DNA of 64,000 bases from Croceivirga sp. (GCA_028284665.1 JANQRG010000041.1:1-64000), one strand, 5' to 3'; shown: positions 41,806 through 51,633, numbered from the stretch's first letter. A program made the numbers and translations. Notes: generated by a model not told the origin, from the letters alone.

Positions 41806-42963
41806 TTAGTTCAGCCCCTTTTTGTAGGCTTTAAGCCATCTCTCTGGAATATTTTGGTTGCAAGCATCCAAATAGTCCTGCTGAGCGCATGGTAATAACG
41901 CCTTGGAATTGTTTTTAGTATGCTCGGGTAAAATAGAAGGTACTTCTACCCACCAGCGTTCGGTAACATGGCTTTTAAAGAAAACGAGCTCTTCAGAATC
42001 CGTTGGCACTGTAAACTTGGTAAAATCTTCATCTCCGGAGCTGGGCACTTCAGTAATGCGAAAACTTAATCCCTCAATAAAATACCAAATGATCTGGGCT
42101 ACAAGGCCCTGAGAAAGGTGGGTATTCTCCATTTCGTAAATACCAAATACCCGTGCCGCATCACTAATCCCGGCGTACCTGGCAAGTGCACAAATCTCCC
42201 GACCGTCAAATCCATTTGGTGAATAGCTTTTTGCAATACCCATTTCACTGGCTTTGACCGCCCGCATGTCTAAACTGATGAGATGGGCATTCCGCAATAC
42301 CGGTTCGGCCAGGGTAATATCTGCAACAACATCTCCCAGGCGATAGGCATCAAAAAAAAGTCGTTCCATCAGATCCACTTCTTCCTGGGCATTGAAATAA
42401 CTTTGATATCCTATATTGGAAAAATTATGAAGGTTATTTGGCTTATCGGTAATGATCTTACTCATGTAGGACTCTGAAGAGATCAACTCTTCGTCTTCCC
42501 CAAAATCGAATCTGGAATCAATTGCCACCAGATTCACCATCTCTTTTATGTTGTCAAACGCCCGATAGGTAGGGAAGGTGATGTCTTGGGTAGCGCCTAT
42601 TATAATAGGTACTATTTTTTCTTCAAGAAGCCCTGCAACAATTTCTTTAACTACAAAATAGGTATCTTCGACTGTATCACCTTCTTCCACATCTCCAATA
42701 TCGATAATACTGGAATTCCAATTTCCTGCCATTAGCCGGTAGAGCGCAATCCGAATTGCATCTGTATCCAGTTTTTCGGGCTTCTTTTCAAAGGCCGTCC
42801 GGGATTCCACTACTCCAAAAATAGCAACAGTGGCATTGGCAAAAACAGGAAGTCCTTTCTTATCAGTGTGTTTGTAAATGCTTTTGCCTAACGCCTGTGG
42901 GGGCAGGAATTCACAAAAAGCCAATACTTTTTCACTTACCGGCACCAAGAAATCAAATGCCAT
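41806..42963 (-). CDS. ureohydrolase (arginase/formiminoglutamase) fold protein with altered metal motifs
   Basis: 385 residues, soluble. The fold is visible (GVVESRTAFEKKPEKLDTDA, IIDIGDVEEGDTVED, VVADITLAEPVLRNAHLISL), but the Mn-binding motifs are changed: GGDHS is GATQD (123-127), DAHxD is DSRFD (149-153) and SxDxD is SLDMR (230-234). Two ligands become Arg and the GGDH His is absent, so catalysis is doubtful and the usual label formimidoylglutamase is questionable. It lies between gldK and topA, 21 bp after topA on the same strand, an order I associate with Flavobacteriaceae. It may have a structural or regulatory job. Confidence 0.82.
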   Translation of the reverse strand: MAFDFLVPVSEKVLAFCEFLPPQALGKSIYKHTDKKGLPVFANATVAIFGVVESRTAFEKKPEKLDTDAIRIALYRLMAGNWNSSIIDIGDVEEGDTVEDTYFVVKEIVAGLLEEKIVPIIIGATQDITFPTYRAFDNIKEMVNLVAIDSRFDFGEDEELISSESYMSKIITDKPNNLHNFSNIGYQSYFNAQEEVDLMERLFFDAYRLGDVVADITLAEPVLRNAHLISLDMRAVKASEMGIAKSYSPNGFDGREICALARYAGISDAARVFGIYEMENTHLSQGLVAQIIWYFIEGLSFRITEVPSSGDEDFTKFTVPTDSEELVFFKSHVTERWWVEVPSILPEHTKNNSKALLPCAQQDYLDACNQNIPERWLKAYKKGLN

Positions 42964-42984
42964 ACTATGGGGTGTTTATCGAAT

Positions 42985-45465
42985 TTATTTTTTTGCTTTT
43001 GCCTTTGTCTTTTTCTTGGGGGCTTTTTGTTCTATTAATGCTTTTGCCTCGTCAAGGGAGAGTTGTGCCGCATCTACATCTTTGGACAATTCTACCTTAA
43101 TCCTTCCTTTGATAATATTGTGTCTGCCCCATCGGGCTTTTTCAATGCGAATACCTTCCTCTGGCCATGACTGCACCAATTTTTCCTTCTCCTTCTGCTT
43201 CTTGCCTTCGATGAGTTCCTGGATGTCTTTCTGAGAGAGATTGTCAAAATCGTATTTTTTATTAACGTTAATGAACATCCCATCCCATTTAATGAAGGGC
43301 CCAAAACGTCCTACACCTTTGGTAACTCCTTTCCCCTCATAGCTGGCTATCGGGGCATCGGCTTTTTGCTTTTCTTTGATCAATTCAATAGCCCTTTCCA
43401 TATCCACGTCAAATGCACTTTCCCCTTTTTCCAGTGAAATGAATTTTTTTCCAAAACGTACATAAGGCCCGTAACGCCCAACATTAGCCTCAACTTCTTC
43501 TCCTTCGTATACCCCTAATTTTTTGGGCAGCTCAAACAGCTCCATCGCCTCTTCAAAGGTAATTGTAGCTATGGATTGTTCTGGTAGCAGACTTGCAAAA
43601 AGTGGTTTTTCTTCTTCTTCCACCGTACCTATCTGAACCATTGGCCCAAATCTGCCCAATCGTGCCGCGACCTGACGGCCCGTCTTTGGATCGGTTCCTA
43701 AAACCCGTTCTCCACTTGCCCGTTCCGCATTTTCTTCAACATCTAAAACATTGGGATGAAAGTCTTTATAGAACTCGCGCATCACTTTTTGCCAATCTTC
43801 TTCCCCCGAGGCAATCTCATCAAAGTCTTCTTCCAGTTTAGCAGTGAAATTATAGTCCAAAATGGTAGTGAAATGACTCACCAAAAAATCATTTACAATC
43901 ATCCCGATATCCGTAGGCACCAACTTCCCTTTATCAGAGCCAACCATTTCGGAAAGGTTTTTTTCAGTGAGTGCTCCACGTTCTAATAAGAGTTCCTTGT
44001 AGTGCCGTTCCACACCTTCTACAGTTCCTTTCTGAACGTATTCCCTATTTTGGATAGTAGAAATAGTTGGTGCATAGGTTGATGGTCGTCCGATACCCAG
44101 TTCCTCCAGCTTTTTTACCAAAGAAGCTTCTGTGTAGCGATAGGGTGGCCGGGTAAACCGTTCCGTTGCAGTAATAAAATTGTTTGCCAAAGCTTCTCCT
44201 ACGCGCATCGCAGGAAGCATTCCCTCCTGCTCTATGGCATCTTCCTCGTCAACTCCTTCCAGGTAGACCTTAAGGAAACCGTCAAAAGTGACCACTTCCC
44301 CATTGGCGGCAAATTGTTCGTTATGTCCACTGCAATCTATTTTTACATTCGTCCGCTCCAATTCGGCATCACTCATTTGAGAAGCCAGTGTACGCTTCCA
44401 GATAAGATCGTAGAGTTTGGATTGGTCCCTTTCCAATGTAGGAGACTGCAATTTCATATCTGTAGGCCGTATCGCCTCGTGCGCCTCTTGTGCACCTTTG
44501 GTCTTGCCGGTGAAGTTTCGCACCTTGCTGTATACTGCACCATAGCTATCGGTTACGGCCTCCCGGGCTGCGTCCAACGCTTCTTTGGAAAGGTTTACGC
44601 TATCCGTTCTCATATACGTAATAAGACCCGCTTCATATAAACGTTGTGCCACCTGCATAGTTCGCGCTACGGAAAAATACAATTTTCGTGAAGCTTCTTG
44701 CTGTAATGTAGAGGTAGTAAAAGGTGGTGCCGGAGATTTCTTTGCCGGTTTTTTATCGAGTTTGGATACGGAGAAATCGGCGCCAATATTCTTTTTTAAG
44801 AACTGCTCTGCTTCCGTTTTACTAGCGAAAGTAGTGTTGAGTTTCGCTTCAAAACGCTTGCCGTTTTTTGTAGTAAAGGAGGCTTTGATTCGAAAACTTG
44901 GTACTGGGGTAAATCCTTCTATTTCCCGCTCGCGCTCCACAATCAAACGAACGGCAACAGATTGTACCCGGCCTGCGGAAAGCCCGGGTTTTATTTTTTT
45001 CCAAAGCACCGGAGATAACTCATATCCTACCAGACGATCTAAAACCCTTCTCGCCTGCTGCGCATTAACCAGATCATAATTGATACTCCTTGGATTCTCA
45101 ATGGCGCGTTGTATTGCCGACTTAGTGATAGAATTGAAAACAATACGTTTGGTCTTGTCCTTTTCCAATCCTAAAGCCTCTGCCAAATGCCATGAAATAG
45201 CTTCTCCCTCTCTATCTTCATCACTTGCCAGCCAAATGGTCTCTGCCTTCTTTGCCAGGTCTTTCAGCTTTTTTACAAGGGCCTTTTTTTCTTTGTCTAC
45301 AACATATTTAGGTTCAAAATTATTCTCCACATCTACCCCCAGCTCTTTGGAAGGTAAATCGGCGATATGTCCAAAACTGGAAGCTACCTGATAATCCTTT
45401 CCTAAAAATCGTTCGATGGTCTTGGCCTTAGCAGGGGACTCAACAATGACTAAGTTCTTGGGCAT
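42985..45465 (-). CDS. topA: DNA topoisomerase I (type IA)
   Basis: 826 residues. Toprim at the start: Glu9 (IVESPAKAKTIERFLG) and SDEDREGE at 81-88. The catalytic Tyr284 lies in LITYMRTDS. Decatenation/strand domains follow. The C-terminus has no C4 zinc fingers but three short repeats (GRFGPMVQIG, GRYGPYVRFGKKFISL, GRFGPFIKWDGMFINVN) and ends in a Lys-rich tail (KAPKKKTKAKAKK). It relaxes negative supercoils. Its promoter -7 box is at 45485-45492. The ureohydrolase-like gene follows and may be co-transcribed. Confidence 0.97.
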   Translation of the reverse strand: MPKNLVIVESPAKAKTIERFLGKDYQVASSFGHIADLPSKELGVDVENNFEPKYVVDKEKKALVKKLKDLAKKAETIWLASDEDREGEAISWHLAEALGLEKDKTKRIVFNSITKSAIQRAIENPRSINYDLVNAQQARRVLDRLVGYELSPVLWKKIKPGLSAGRVQSVAVRLIVEREREIEGFTPVPSFRIKASFTTKNGKRFEAKLNTTFASKTEAEQFLKKNIGADFSVSKLDKKPAKKSPAPPFTTSTLQQEASRKLYFSVARTMQVAQRLYEAGLITYMRTDSVNLSKEALDAAREAVTDSYGAVYSKVRNFTGKTKGAQEAHEAIRPTDMKLQSPTLERDQSKLYDLIWKRTLASQMSDAELERTNVKIDCSGHNEQFAANGEVVTFDGFLKVYLEGVDEEDAIEQEGMLPAMRVGEALANNFITATERFTRPPYRYTEASLVKKLEELGIGRPSTYAPTISTIQNREYVQKGTVEGVERHYKELLLERGALTEKNLSEMVGSDKGKLVPTDIGMIVNDFLVSHFTTILDYNFTAKLEEDFDEIASGEEDWQKVMREFYKDFHPNVLDVEENAERASGERVLGTDPKTGRQVAARLGRFGPMVQIGTVEEEEKPLFASLLPEQSIATITFEEAMELFELPKKLGVYEGEEVEANVGRYGPYVRFGKKFISLEKGESAFDVDMERAIELIKEKQKADAPIASYEGKGVTKGVGRFGPFIKWDGMFINVNKKYDFDNLSQKDIQELIEGKKQKEKEKLVQSWPEEGIRIEKARWGRHNIIKGRIKVELSKDVDAAQLSLDEAKALIEQKAPKKKTKAKAKK

Positions 45466-45484
45466 TTGTCTAGATTTGTGGCAA

Positions 45485-45492
45485 CAAAAGTA
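45485..45492 (-). promoter_or_regulatory. -7 promoter box of topA
   Basis: TACTTTTG on the minus strand fits TAnnTTTG, 20 bp upstream of the topA start codon. No clear -33 TTG was found. Confidence 0.5.
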
Positions 45493-45532
45493 TATGAATT
45501 TTTTGATTCCGATTTTTGATGCCAGGTTGGTT

Positions 45533-45566
45533 CAAAAAAAATATCCCGTAGAAAACGGGATATTTT
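45533..45566 (-). terminator. terminator of the LVIVD lipoprotein gene
   Basis: On the minus strand AATATCCCGT, a 5-base loop, ACGGGATATT and a run of T. It starts about 20 bp after the stop of the LVIVD gene. Confidence 0.88.
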
Positions 45567-45586
45567 AATGGGTTATTGTGGAGGGG

Positions 45587-46831
45587 CTAGTTGAGCGGCA
45601 AACTACTAATTAAGCGAATTTTATTATCCAAGTATTCATATTGATATAAGATGCCATCTCCAACCATTAATAGCTGTTCTTCTAAAGGAATGACATCAAA
45701 CGTAACGATATCTTTAAAATGATTTAACTGTGGTAAGTCAGGAACACCGGACTTGTCATACACCTTAAGTCCTGAACTTCCGTCGCAGATGAAAAGCATT
45801 TCGTCCTTAATCCCCAGGCCGTAGGGTTCGTCCATTGGGTACATTACCTTTAGGGTTGGTGTCTCAATTATTGAAATATCTACGATATACAACCCGCTTT
45901 CCGTTGCGCCACAAAAATTACCCCCTCTTAAGGTAACATAGGCGTAATTATCATCAACGACTACCGGATCGCAAGCCGTACCATGTCGAAACTCGGAAAC
46001 AAAAGTTGGTGTAGCCGGACTGCTTATGTCATAAATATACATCCCCTGCATGCTTCCTAAGAATAGGTAGTTTCCTCTATTGAAAATGGTTTCAATATCA
46101 AACCCGGCAAAAACATCTTCCAGATCCTGGGGATTTTCCAAATCGGATATTTCAAAGACATTAATATTATGGCTATCCACAGCATAGAGGTAGTCGTCCA
46201 CAATTTTAAAGCGCGCTAAAGACCCACCTTGTCCTGTACCTCCATCGGCATCATTTGCAGTCGCAACGTCTTCAAAAAAGAGATCACGCTGCACGTCTTC
46301 TATACGACGTCGTTCTACCGTGGTTTCCCAACCAATCAGTATTTCATTGTCATAGTCGATATCTTCCCATTCAAAAATCTCCGCAGCCGGCCATGCAATA
46401 TTGTCCCGAAGTACATTCTCCAGGCGATTTACAATTTGAATGTTGTCCAGGTCCGAAATATCCAGCACAATCAAATCCATTATACTATCCGCATAGAGGT
46501 AATTGTCCTTTATAGAAATATCTACATTTCCGGCAATCTTAATAAAGGAGATCTTCATTGGCGATTCCGGATTAGAATTGTCTATGACATGTACTCCTTT
46601 GTACTTGTCGTTGATAAAGATGTAATTCTGATAGGCATAGATCTTTCCGGACTCATCAATCGGCTGTGGATCTACGATATCCACACCGTTTTCAAATTCC
46701 GCTCTGGTCATTACCAGCGGTCGGGCCACCAGGAAGTCAGCAAATTCTCCGTCTTCAACAGTTTCATCATCTTCGCAGGAAAAAAAGCCAACTACAAGCA
46801 GCGATAGGATTAGTAGCGCATTCTTTTTCAT
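45587..46831 (-). CDS. LVIVD-repeat lipoprotein (beta-propeller)
   Basis: 414 residues, lipoprotein signal MKKNALLILSLLVVGFFSC (Cys19). Then LVIVD-type repeats: NYLYADSIMDLIVLDISDLD, DYLYAVDSHNINVFEISDLE, NYLFLGSMQGMYIYDISSPA and NYAYVTLRGGNFCGATESGL, each a strand followed by DIS. Together they should close a beta-propeller on the cell surface or in the periplasm. Function is unknown. It sits alone, with its own terminator, between topA and miaB. Confidence 0.85.
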   Translation of the reverse strand: MKKNALLILSLLVVGFFSCEDDETVEDGEFADFLVARPLVMTRAEFENGVDIVDPQPIDESGKIYAYQNYIFINDKYKGVHVIDNSNPESPMKISFIKIAGNVDISIKDNYLYADSIMDLIVLDISDLDNIQIVNRLENVLRDNIAWPAAEIFEWEDIDYDNEILIGWETTVERRRIEDVQRDLFFEDVATANDADGGTGQGGSLARFKIVDDYLYAVDSHNINVFEISDLENPQDLEDVFAGFDIETIFNRGNYLFLGSMQGMYIYDISSPATPTFVSEFRHGTACDPVVVDDNYAYVTLRGGNFCGATESGLYIVDISIIETPTLKVMYPMDEPYGLGIKDEMLFICDGSSGLKVYDKSGVPDLPQLNHFKDIVTFDVIPLEEQLLMVGDGILYQYEYLDNKIRLISSLPLN

Positions 46832-46931
46832 TTGTTTGTTTTTGTTTAAGTATTATGGTAGTATAACGGCTTTTAGATGGAATTTGTTGAACAAAGTTGC
46901 GTAGAATTTTAATTAAAATTTAGCTGTCAAA

Positions 46932-46963
46932 TTGTCATACATTTTGATTTAGCCCTATCTTTG
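46932..46963 (+). promoter_or_regulatory. promoter of miaB
   Basis: TTG at 46932-46934, 21 bp, then TATCTTTG at 46956-46963, a good match to the Bacteroidota TTG-N19/21-TAnnTTTG promoter. It lies 17 bp before the miaB start. Confidence 0.65.
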
Positions 46964-46980
46964 CAACCTTGCAGTAGTAT

Positions 46981-48420
46981 ATGGAAAAGATAATTGAAGA
47001 AGATCGGCAAGGTTCCGTGTTGCTTGTCGGCGACCAACGCAAGCACGCTCGTAAACTCTACATAGAGAGTTATGGGTGCCAGATGAATTTTTCTGATAGC
47101 GAGATTGTAGCTTCTATCCTGGTCAAGGAGGGATTTGACACAACACAAGAACTCACTGAAGCCGATTTAGTATTGGTCAACACCTGTTCTATTCGGGAAA
47201 AAGCTGAACAAACTGTTCGCAAGCGATTGGAGAAATTCAATGCAGTAAAAAAAGTAAACCCTTCCATGAAAGTTGGGGTTTTAGGCTGTATGGCCGAACG
47301 GCTGAAAAGCAAATTCCTCGAAGAGGAAAAGATTGTGGATATGGTTGTTGGCCCGGATGCTTATAAGGATCTGCCCAACCTTATCCAGGAAATTGATGAA
47401 GGCAGGAACGCGGTTAATGTACTTCTCTCCAAAGATGAAACCTATGGAGACATCGCCCCGGTTCGCCTGAACTCCAATGGTGTAACGGCCTTTGTTTCCA
47501 TTACCCGGGGATGTGATAATATGTGTACCTTCTGCGTAGTTCCTTTTACCAGGGGAAGAGAACGAAGTCGGGATCCCAAATCTATAGTGGAAGAGGTAAA
47601 CGAGTTATGGGCCAAAGGGTACAAGGAAGTGACCCTACTGGGACAAAATGTGGATAGTTATTTATGGTATGGGGGAGGTATGAAAAAGGACTTCGACAAA
47701 GCCACACCAATGCAAAAGGCTACTGCCACCAACTTTGCCAAGCTATTGGAAATGGTAGCCCTTGCACAGCCAAAAATGCGAATTCGTTTTTCCACTTCGA
47801 ATCCTCAGGATATGACATTGGACGTTATCGCCACAATGGCGCAATACGACAATATATGCAATTACATACACCTACCGGTCCAAAGCGGAAGTGATCGTAT
47901 TTTAAAGGCAATGAATCGACTACATACCCGGGAAGAGTACATGACCTTAATAGCGAACATAAAACGAATGATCCCGGATTGTGCTATTAGCCAGGACATG
48001 ATTGCTGGTTTTCCGACAGAAACAGAAGAGGATCATCAGGATACCCTCTCCCTCATGGAATACGTAAAGTATGACTTTGGGTTCATGTTTGCCTATTCTG
48101 AACGTCCGGGAACGCTCGCCGCCCGAAAAATGAAGGATGACGTTCCTGAGGCGACAAAAAAAAGACGCTTACGCGAGATCATCGACTTACAACAAAAACA
48201 CGGATTGTACCGTACCCAACAACATATCGGTAAAGTAGAAGAGGTATTAATCGAAGGAACCTCCAAAAAATCCGATTTGCACTGGATGGGGAGAAACTCT
48301 CAGAATACTGTTGTGGTTTTTCCAAAGGAGCAGTATACTGTCGGGGATTTCGTTAATGTCAAAATTGAAAACTGCACCTCAGCCACCTTAATTGGAAACG
48401 CAGTTGGTTTCAGTGAATAG
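46981..48420 (+). CDS. miaB: tRNA-2-methylthio-N6-dimethylallyladenosine synthase MiaB
   Basis: 479 residues. The N-terminal MTTase domain carries Cys33 (SYGCQMN), Cys69 ([10 protein letters not shown]) and Cys103 (LGCMAER) for the auxiliary Fe-S cluster. The radical SAM motif is [12 protein letters not shown] (Cys178, 182, 185). TRAM domain at the end ([20 protein letters not shown]). MiaB methylthiolates A37 of tRNAs that read U-starting codons. It begins a same-strand block that runs to secG; the sigma-54 activator follows after 76 bp. Confidence 0.96.
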   Translation: MEKIIEEDRQGSVLLVGDQRKHARKLYIESYGCQMNFSDSEIVASILVKEGFDTTQELTEADLVLVNTCSIREKAEQTVRKRLEKFNAVKKVNPSMKVGVLGCMAERLKSKFLEEEKIVDMVVGPDAYKDLPNLIQEIDEGRNAVNVLLSKDETYGDIAPVRLNSNGVTAFVSITRGCDNMCTFCVVPFTRGRERSRDPKSIVEEVNELWAKGYKEVTLLGQNVDSYLWYGGGMKKDFDKATPMQKATATNFAKLLEMVALAQPKMRIRFSTSNPQDMTLDVIATMAQYDNICNYIHLPVQSGSDRILKAMNRLHTREEYMTLIANIKRMIPDCAISQDMIAGFPTETEEDHQDTLSLMEYVKYDFGFMFAYSERPGTLAARKMKDDVPEATKKRRLREIIDLQQKHGLYRTQQHIGKVEEVLIEGTSKKSDLHWMGRNSQNTVVVFPKEQYTVGDFVNVKIENCTSATLIGNAVGFSE

Positions 48421-48496
48421 AATCAATAAAAGCTATGCAAAAACATCAAGGGTCAAGGCATTCACAAGGGTGTTACTTTGCTTCTTGATTTAGGTT

Positions 48497-49768
48497 ATGG
48501 AAAGCGTACAAGCTATAAAACAACGATTCGAACTGATTGGCAATGACCCCATGTTCAATCGCGCCTTAGAAAAAGCCATGCAAGTGGCCCCTACCGATAT
48601 TTCGGTATTGGTAACAGGAGAAAGTGGTGTAGGAAAGGAAGCTATCCCAAAGATCATTCACTCCCTATCCCATAGAAAACACGCCAAATATATTGCGGTA
48701 AACTGTGGCGCCATACCGGAGGGTACCATTGACAGTGAGCTTTTTGGTCATGAGAAAGGAGCATTTACGGGTGCGACCCAGACCCGAAGTGGCTATTTTG
48801 AAGTTGCCGATGGTGGCACTATCTTCTTAGATGAAGTGGGGGAACTCCCGCTAACCACCCAGGTACGTTTGCTACGGGTATTGGAAAACGGGGAATTCCT
48901 AAAAGTAGGATCTTCTCAAGTACAAAAAACTGACGTTCGTATCGTGGCCGCAACCAATATCCAAATGTTCGAGGCCATCAAGAAAGGAAAGTTTAGGGAT
49001 GATCTGTATTACAGGCTAAGTACAGTAGAAATCAATATCCCCCCGCTTCGAGAACGTCAGGGAGACATCCATCTGTTGTTTCGAAAATTTGCCTCGGATT
49101 TTGGCCAGAAATATAAGATGCCTACGGTTAAGCTCGCAGAAGAAGCTACACAGTTGTTATTGCGATACCGCTGGCCGGGAAATATTAGACAGTTGCGAAA
49201 TATTGCCGAGCAAATTTCCGTACTGGAGAAAAACAGGGAGATCTCTATGAACACGCTGCAAAGCTATTTGCCAAGTGCGGTAACAAATAATCTCCCGGCT
49301 TTAGTTGATCCCAAAAAAAAGGAAACAGACTTTAGCAACGAACGGGAAATCTTGTACAAGGTTCTTTTTGATATGAAAAGTGACTTGAACGATCTAAAAA
49401 AACTAACCCTGGAATTGCTAAAAGGTGATGGTGGCGAAAAAGTCCAGGAAGAGCAAGAAAATTTGATCCGTAAAATTTATGGGGATAAGAAAGAACCTGC
49501 TCGCTCAGAAGAAACTGTTACAGAGGTATTGCAGCTCCCTGAACCTGTTGTAGAAAACGGTGCTGACAGCAAGATAGTCACTCCGGAGGATCGTTACCAT
49601 TTTGCTGAAGAAATTGAAGAAGAGGAAACACTATCTCTCCAGGAAAAAGAGGTAGAGCTAATTAAGAAATCCTTAGACCGTAACCGGGGAAAACGAAAAG
49701 CCGCCGCTGCAGAATTGGGGATTTCTGAGCGGACCTTATATCGAAAAATTAAACAATACGATTTGTAA
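48497..49768 (+). CDS. sigma-54 dependent AAA+ transcription activator without receiver domain
   Basis: 423 residues. The AAA+ core starts at once: Walker A GESGVGKE at 41-48, the sigma-54 contact loop GAFTGA at 88-93, Walker B FLDEVGE, and RDDLYYRLSTVEINIPPLRE. A charged linker (about 265-375) leads to a Fis-type HTH (KKSLDRNRGKRKAAAAELGI, SERTLYRKI). No receiver, GAF or PAS domain precedes it, so control must come from the linker or other partners. Conserved in this location in Flavobacteriaceae, before lptE and secG. lptE starts at its stop. Targets are unknown. Confidence 0.93.
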   Translation: MESVQAIKQRFELIGNDPMFNRALEKAMQVAPTDISVLVTGESGVGKEAIPKIIHSLSHRKHAKYIAVNCGAIPEGTIDSELFGHEKGAFTGATQTRSGYFEVADGGTIFLDEVGELPLTTQVRLLRVLENGEFLKVGSSQVQKTDVRIVAATNIQMFEAIKKGKFRDDLYYRLSTVEINIPPLRERQGDIHLLFRKFASDFGQKYKMPTVKLAEEATQLLLRYRWPGNIRQLRNIAEQISVLEKNREISMNTLQSYLPSAVTNNLPALVDPKKKETDFSNEREILYKVLFDMKSDLNDLKKLTLELLKGDGGEKVQEEQENLIRKIYGDKKEPARSEETVTEVLQLPEPVVENGADSKIVTPEDRYHFAEEIEEEETLSLQEKEVELIKKSLDRNRGKRKAAAAELGISERTLYRKIKQYDL

Positions 49769-50301
49769 TGTTGGACATTAGAAAGATGAAAAAAATAGTC
49801 TTGGTTTTTGGAATTTGTTTTTTTGGCTTTATCCAAAGTTGTGGTGTCTATAATTTTTCGGGAGCAAGTACGGGCACAGCAGAATCCGTCCAGGTAAATT
49901 TCTTTCAGAACTATGCAGACCAAAGCCCCGGATCTACCATTGAACCTGGTCTTGACCGGGACTTTACCAATGCCTTACAGGATCTCATTACCAATTTGAC
50001 GAGTTTGAATCTTACGGGAAATAACGGAGATTTAGTCTATGAAGGTGAAATAGTGGAGTACCGCGTCTCTCCTATGAGTGCTACCGCTAATCAGACCGCA
50101 GCCGAGAACCGACTAACCATGAGCGTACAGGTACGGTTTTACAATCGCACCAAGGAAGATTCCGATTTTGAACGGCGTTTCTCTTTCTTTTTTGATTTTC
50201 CAGGAACCCAACTACTGGAAAACGTAAAAAGCGAAGCGCACGAATTTCTCTTTGAACGGATAACACAAGACATTTTCAATGCCTCACTTGCCGACTGGTA
50301 A
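49768..50301 (+). CDS. lptE: LptE-like LPS assembly lipoprotein
   Basis: 177 residues from ATG at 49768, which overlaps the stop of the preceding gene (TAATG); ATG at 49789 gives MKKIVLVFGICFFGF and is the likelier signal start. Lipobox Cys in FIQSCGVYNFSGA. The body is the LptE fold: STGTAESVQVNFFQNYADQS, NGDLVYEGEIVEYRVSPMSA and RLTMSVQVRFYNRTKEDSDF. LptE with LptD places LPS in the outer leaflet. Coupled to the activator gene and 2 bp before the next gene. Confidence 0.9.
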   Translation: MLDIRKMKKIVLVFGICFFGFIQSCGVYNFSGASTGTAESVQVNFFQNYADQSPGSTIEPGLDRDFTNALQDLITNLTSLNLTGNNGDLVYEGEIVEYRVSPMSATANQTAAENRLTMSVQVRFYNRTKEDSDFERRFSFFFDFPGTQLLENVKSEAHEFLFERITQDIFNASLADW

Positions 50302-50303
50302 TT

Positions 50304-51182
50304 ATGAATGTATCTGATTTCATACAATTACTCCAGGATGGTAATACCATCCTTTCTCCGAAGCAAACCAGGGAACTGGAGGCCGTTTTGGATGCATATC
50401 CTTATTTCCAGGCGGCACGGGCACTACATTTAAAAGGACTAAAAAATCTAGAGTCCTTTAAGTATAACGATGCTTTAAAGCTCGCTGCTGCCCACACAAC
50501 GGATCGAGAAGTACTTTTTGATTTCATCACCAGCCAGGAATTTGACCAGAATCATATTGCAAATACTATTATGGGAAGGGAGACTTCCCTCAAGGAAAAA
50601 GAGACGGTATCTGAGGAAATTGAGCCCAATCCGGATGCTACGACAATTCTTGGAGGTTCCGACGAAAATCCACTCCCTCAAAATATTGGGCATGCCGAAC
50701 GCATTTTGGATCCCGCCTTATTTGATGACAAAACGCTTTTACCAGAAGAAAAAGAAACCGATGCAGTTCAGGATCAACTGGAACTGGGCAAACCGTTAGC
50801 ATTTACAAAAAAAGAAAAGCATTCTTTTACGGAATGGCTGCAACTTACCCAACAAAAACCAATACCACGAGAACCCATATCTGAAGAAGAGGCCCTGGAC
50901 AAAAAGAAAAAATTTGCGTTGCTGGATAAGTTTATTGAAAACAATCCTAAGATCGTTCCAAAAGAAGATACCACCCCAAAAGTCGACATCAACGAATCCT
51001 TAAAAATTGATAAAAATGAGTTGATGACAGAGACCTTAGCCAAAGTGTATTTGGAGCAAAAAAAGTATAAGAAGGCTATACAAGCCTATAAAATATTGAG
51101 TTTGAAATATCCAGAAAAAAGTGGTTTCTTTGCCGACCAAATCAGAGCGGTGAAAAACCTTAACAAAGAGAAGGAGGGATAG
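50304..51182 (+). CDS. TPR-like protein of unknown function
   Basis: 292 residues, soluble, no signal peptide. The N-terminal 90 residues are helical (YPYFQAARALHLKGLKNLES, YNDALKLAAAHTTDREVLFD). The middle is acidic and probably disordered. Near the end a TPR-like helix pair appears: ETLAKVYLEQKKYKKAIQAY and KILSLKYPEKSGFFADQI. Such proteins are conserved in Flavobacteriaceae between lptE and secG. A scaffold role in envelope biogenesis or secretion would fit the neighbours, but nothing proves it. secG follows after 1 bp. Confidence 0.8.
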   Translation: MNVSDFIQLLQDGNTILSPKQTRELEAVLDAYPYFQAARALHLKGLKNLESFKYNDALKLAAAHTTDREVLFDFITSQEFDQNHIANTIMGRETSLKEKETVSEEIEPNPDATTILGGSDENPLPQNIGHAERILDPALFDDKTLLPEEKETDAVQDQLELGKPLAFTKKEKHSFTEWLQLTQQKPIPREPISEEEALDKKKKFALLDKFIENNPKIVPKEDTTPKVDINESLKIDKNELMTETLAKVYLEQKKYKKAIQAYKILSLKYPEKSGFFADQIRAVKNLNKEKEG

Positions 51183-51183
51183 C

Positions 51184-51552
51184 ATGAGTACGTTTACAAT
51201 TTTTTTAGTCCTTATTATCATAGTTTGTTTGCTATTGGTCCTGGTAATTATGGTCCAAAATCCAAAAGGTGGAGGATTGTCTTCTTCTTTTGGAGGAGGA
51301 GGCAACCAGGTGGTTGGAGGTGTTAAAAAGACGGGGGACTTTCTGGATAGAAGTACCTGGACATTAGCTGGGCTCCTGATTATTTTGATATTGCTTTCTA
51401 ACGTTGCGTTAAAAGGGAATTATGGGACAGCAGATTCCAAATTGCTGCAAGGAGATGACATAGAGACAACTGTTCCGGAAACGCTTCCTGACGAAGTGCC
51501 TGAAGCGTTGCCCCCAACAGATAATGATACTTCTGCAGATACGATACAGTAA
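51184..51552 (+). CDS. secG: preprotein translocase subunit SecG
   Basis: 122 residues with the SecG plan: helix 1 (FTIFLVLIIIVCLLLVLVIM), the conserved loop VQNPKGGGLSSSFGGGGNQV, then helix 2 (TWTLAGLLIILILLSNVALK). The C-terminal 45 residues are acidic and Thr/Pro-rich, longer than in E. coli but usual in this phylum. SecG stabilises SecYEG. A terminator follows at 51571. Confidence 0.95.
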   Translation: MSTFTIFLVLIIIVCLLLVLVIMVQNPKGGGLSSSFGGGGNQVVGGVKKTGDFLDRSTWTLAGLLIILILLSNVALKGNYGTADSKLLQGDDIETTVPETLPDEVPEALPPTDNDTSADTIQ

Positions 51553-51570
51553 AAACTGAACAGCATACTA

Positions 51571-51606
51571 AAATGCCAGCTTTAAATGACAAGCTGGCAT
51601 TTTTGT
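51571..51606 (+). terminator. terminator of the miaB-secG block
   Basis: AAATGCCAGCTT, 8-base loop, AAGCTGGCATTT followed by TTGTTTT. Perfect 12-bp stem, 18 bp after the secG stop. Confidence 0.9.
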
Positions 51607-51633
51607 TTTAACAGTTTGTCAGGTTTCTGTGAA

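Noticed and set aside
41806-42963. Naming this gene formimidoylglutamase
   Set aside because: The fold fits, but the metal-binding motifs needed for that activity are altered, so only the fold is claimed.
42878-43234. Plus-strand frame across the topA / ureohydrolase junction
   Set aside because: It spans the ends of two well-supported minus-strand genes and has no family features.
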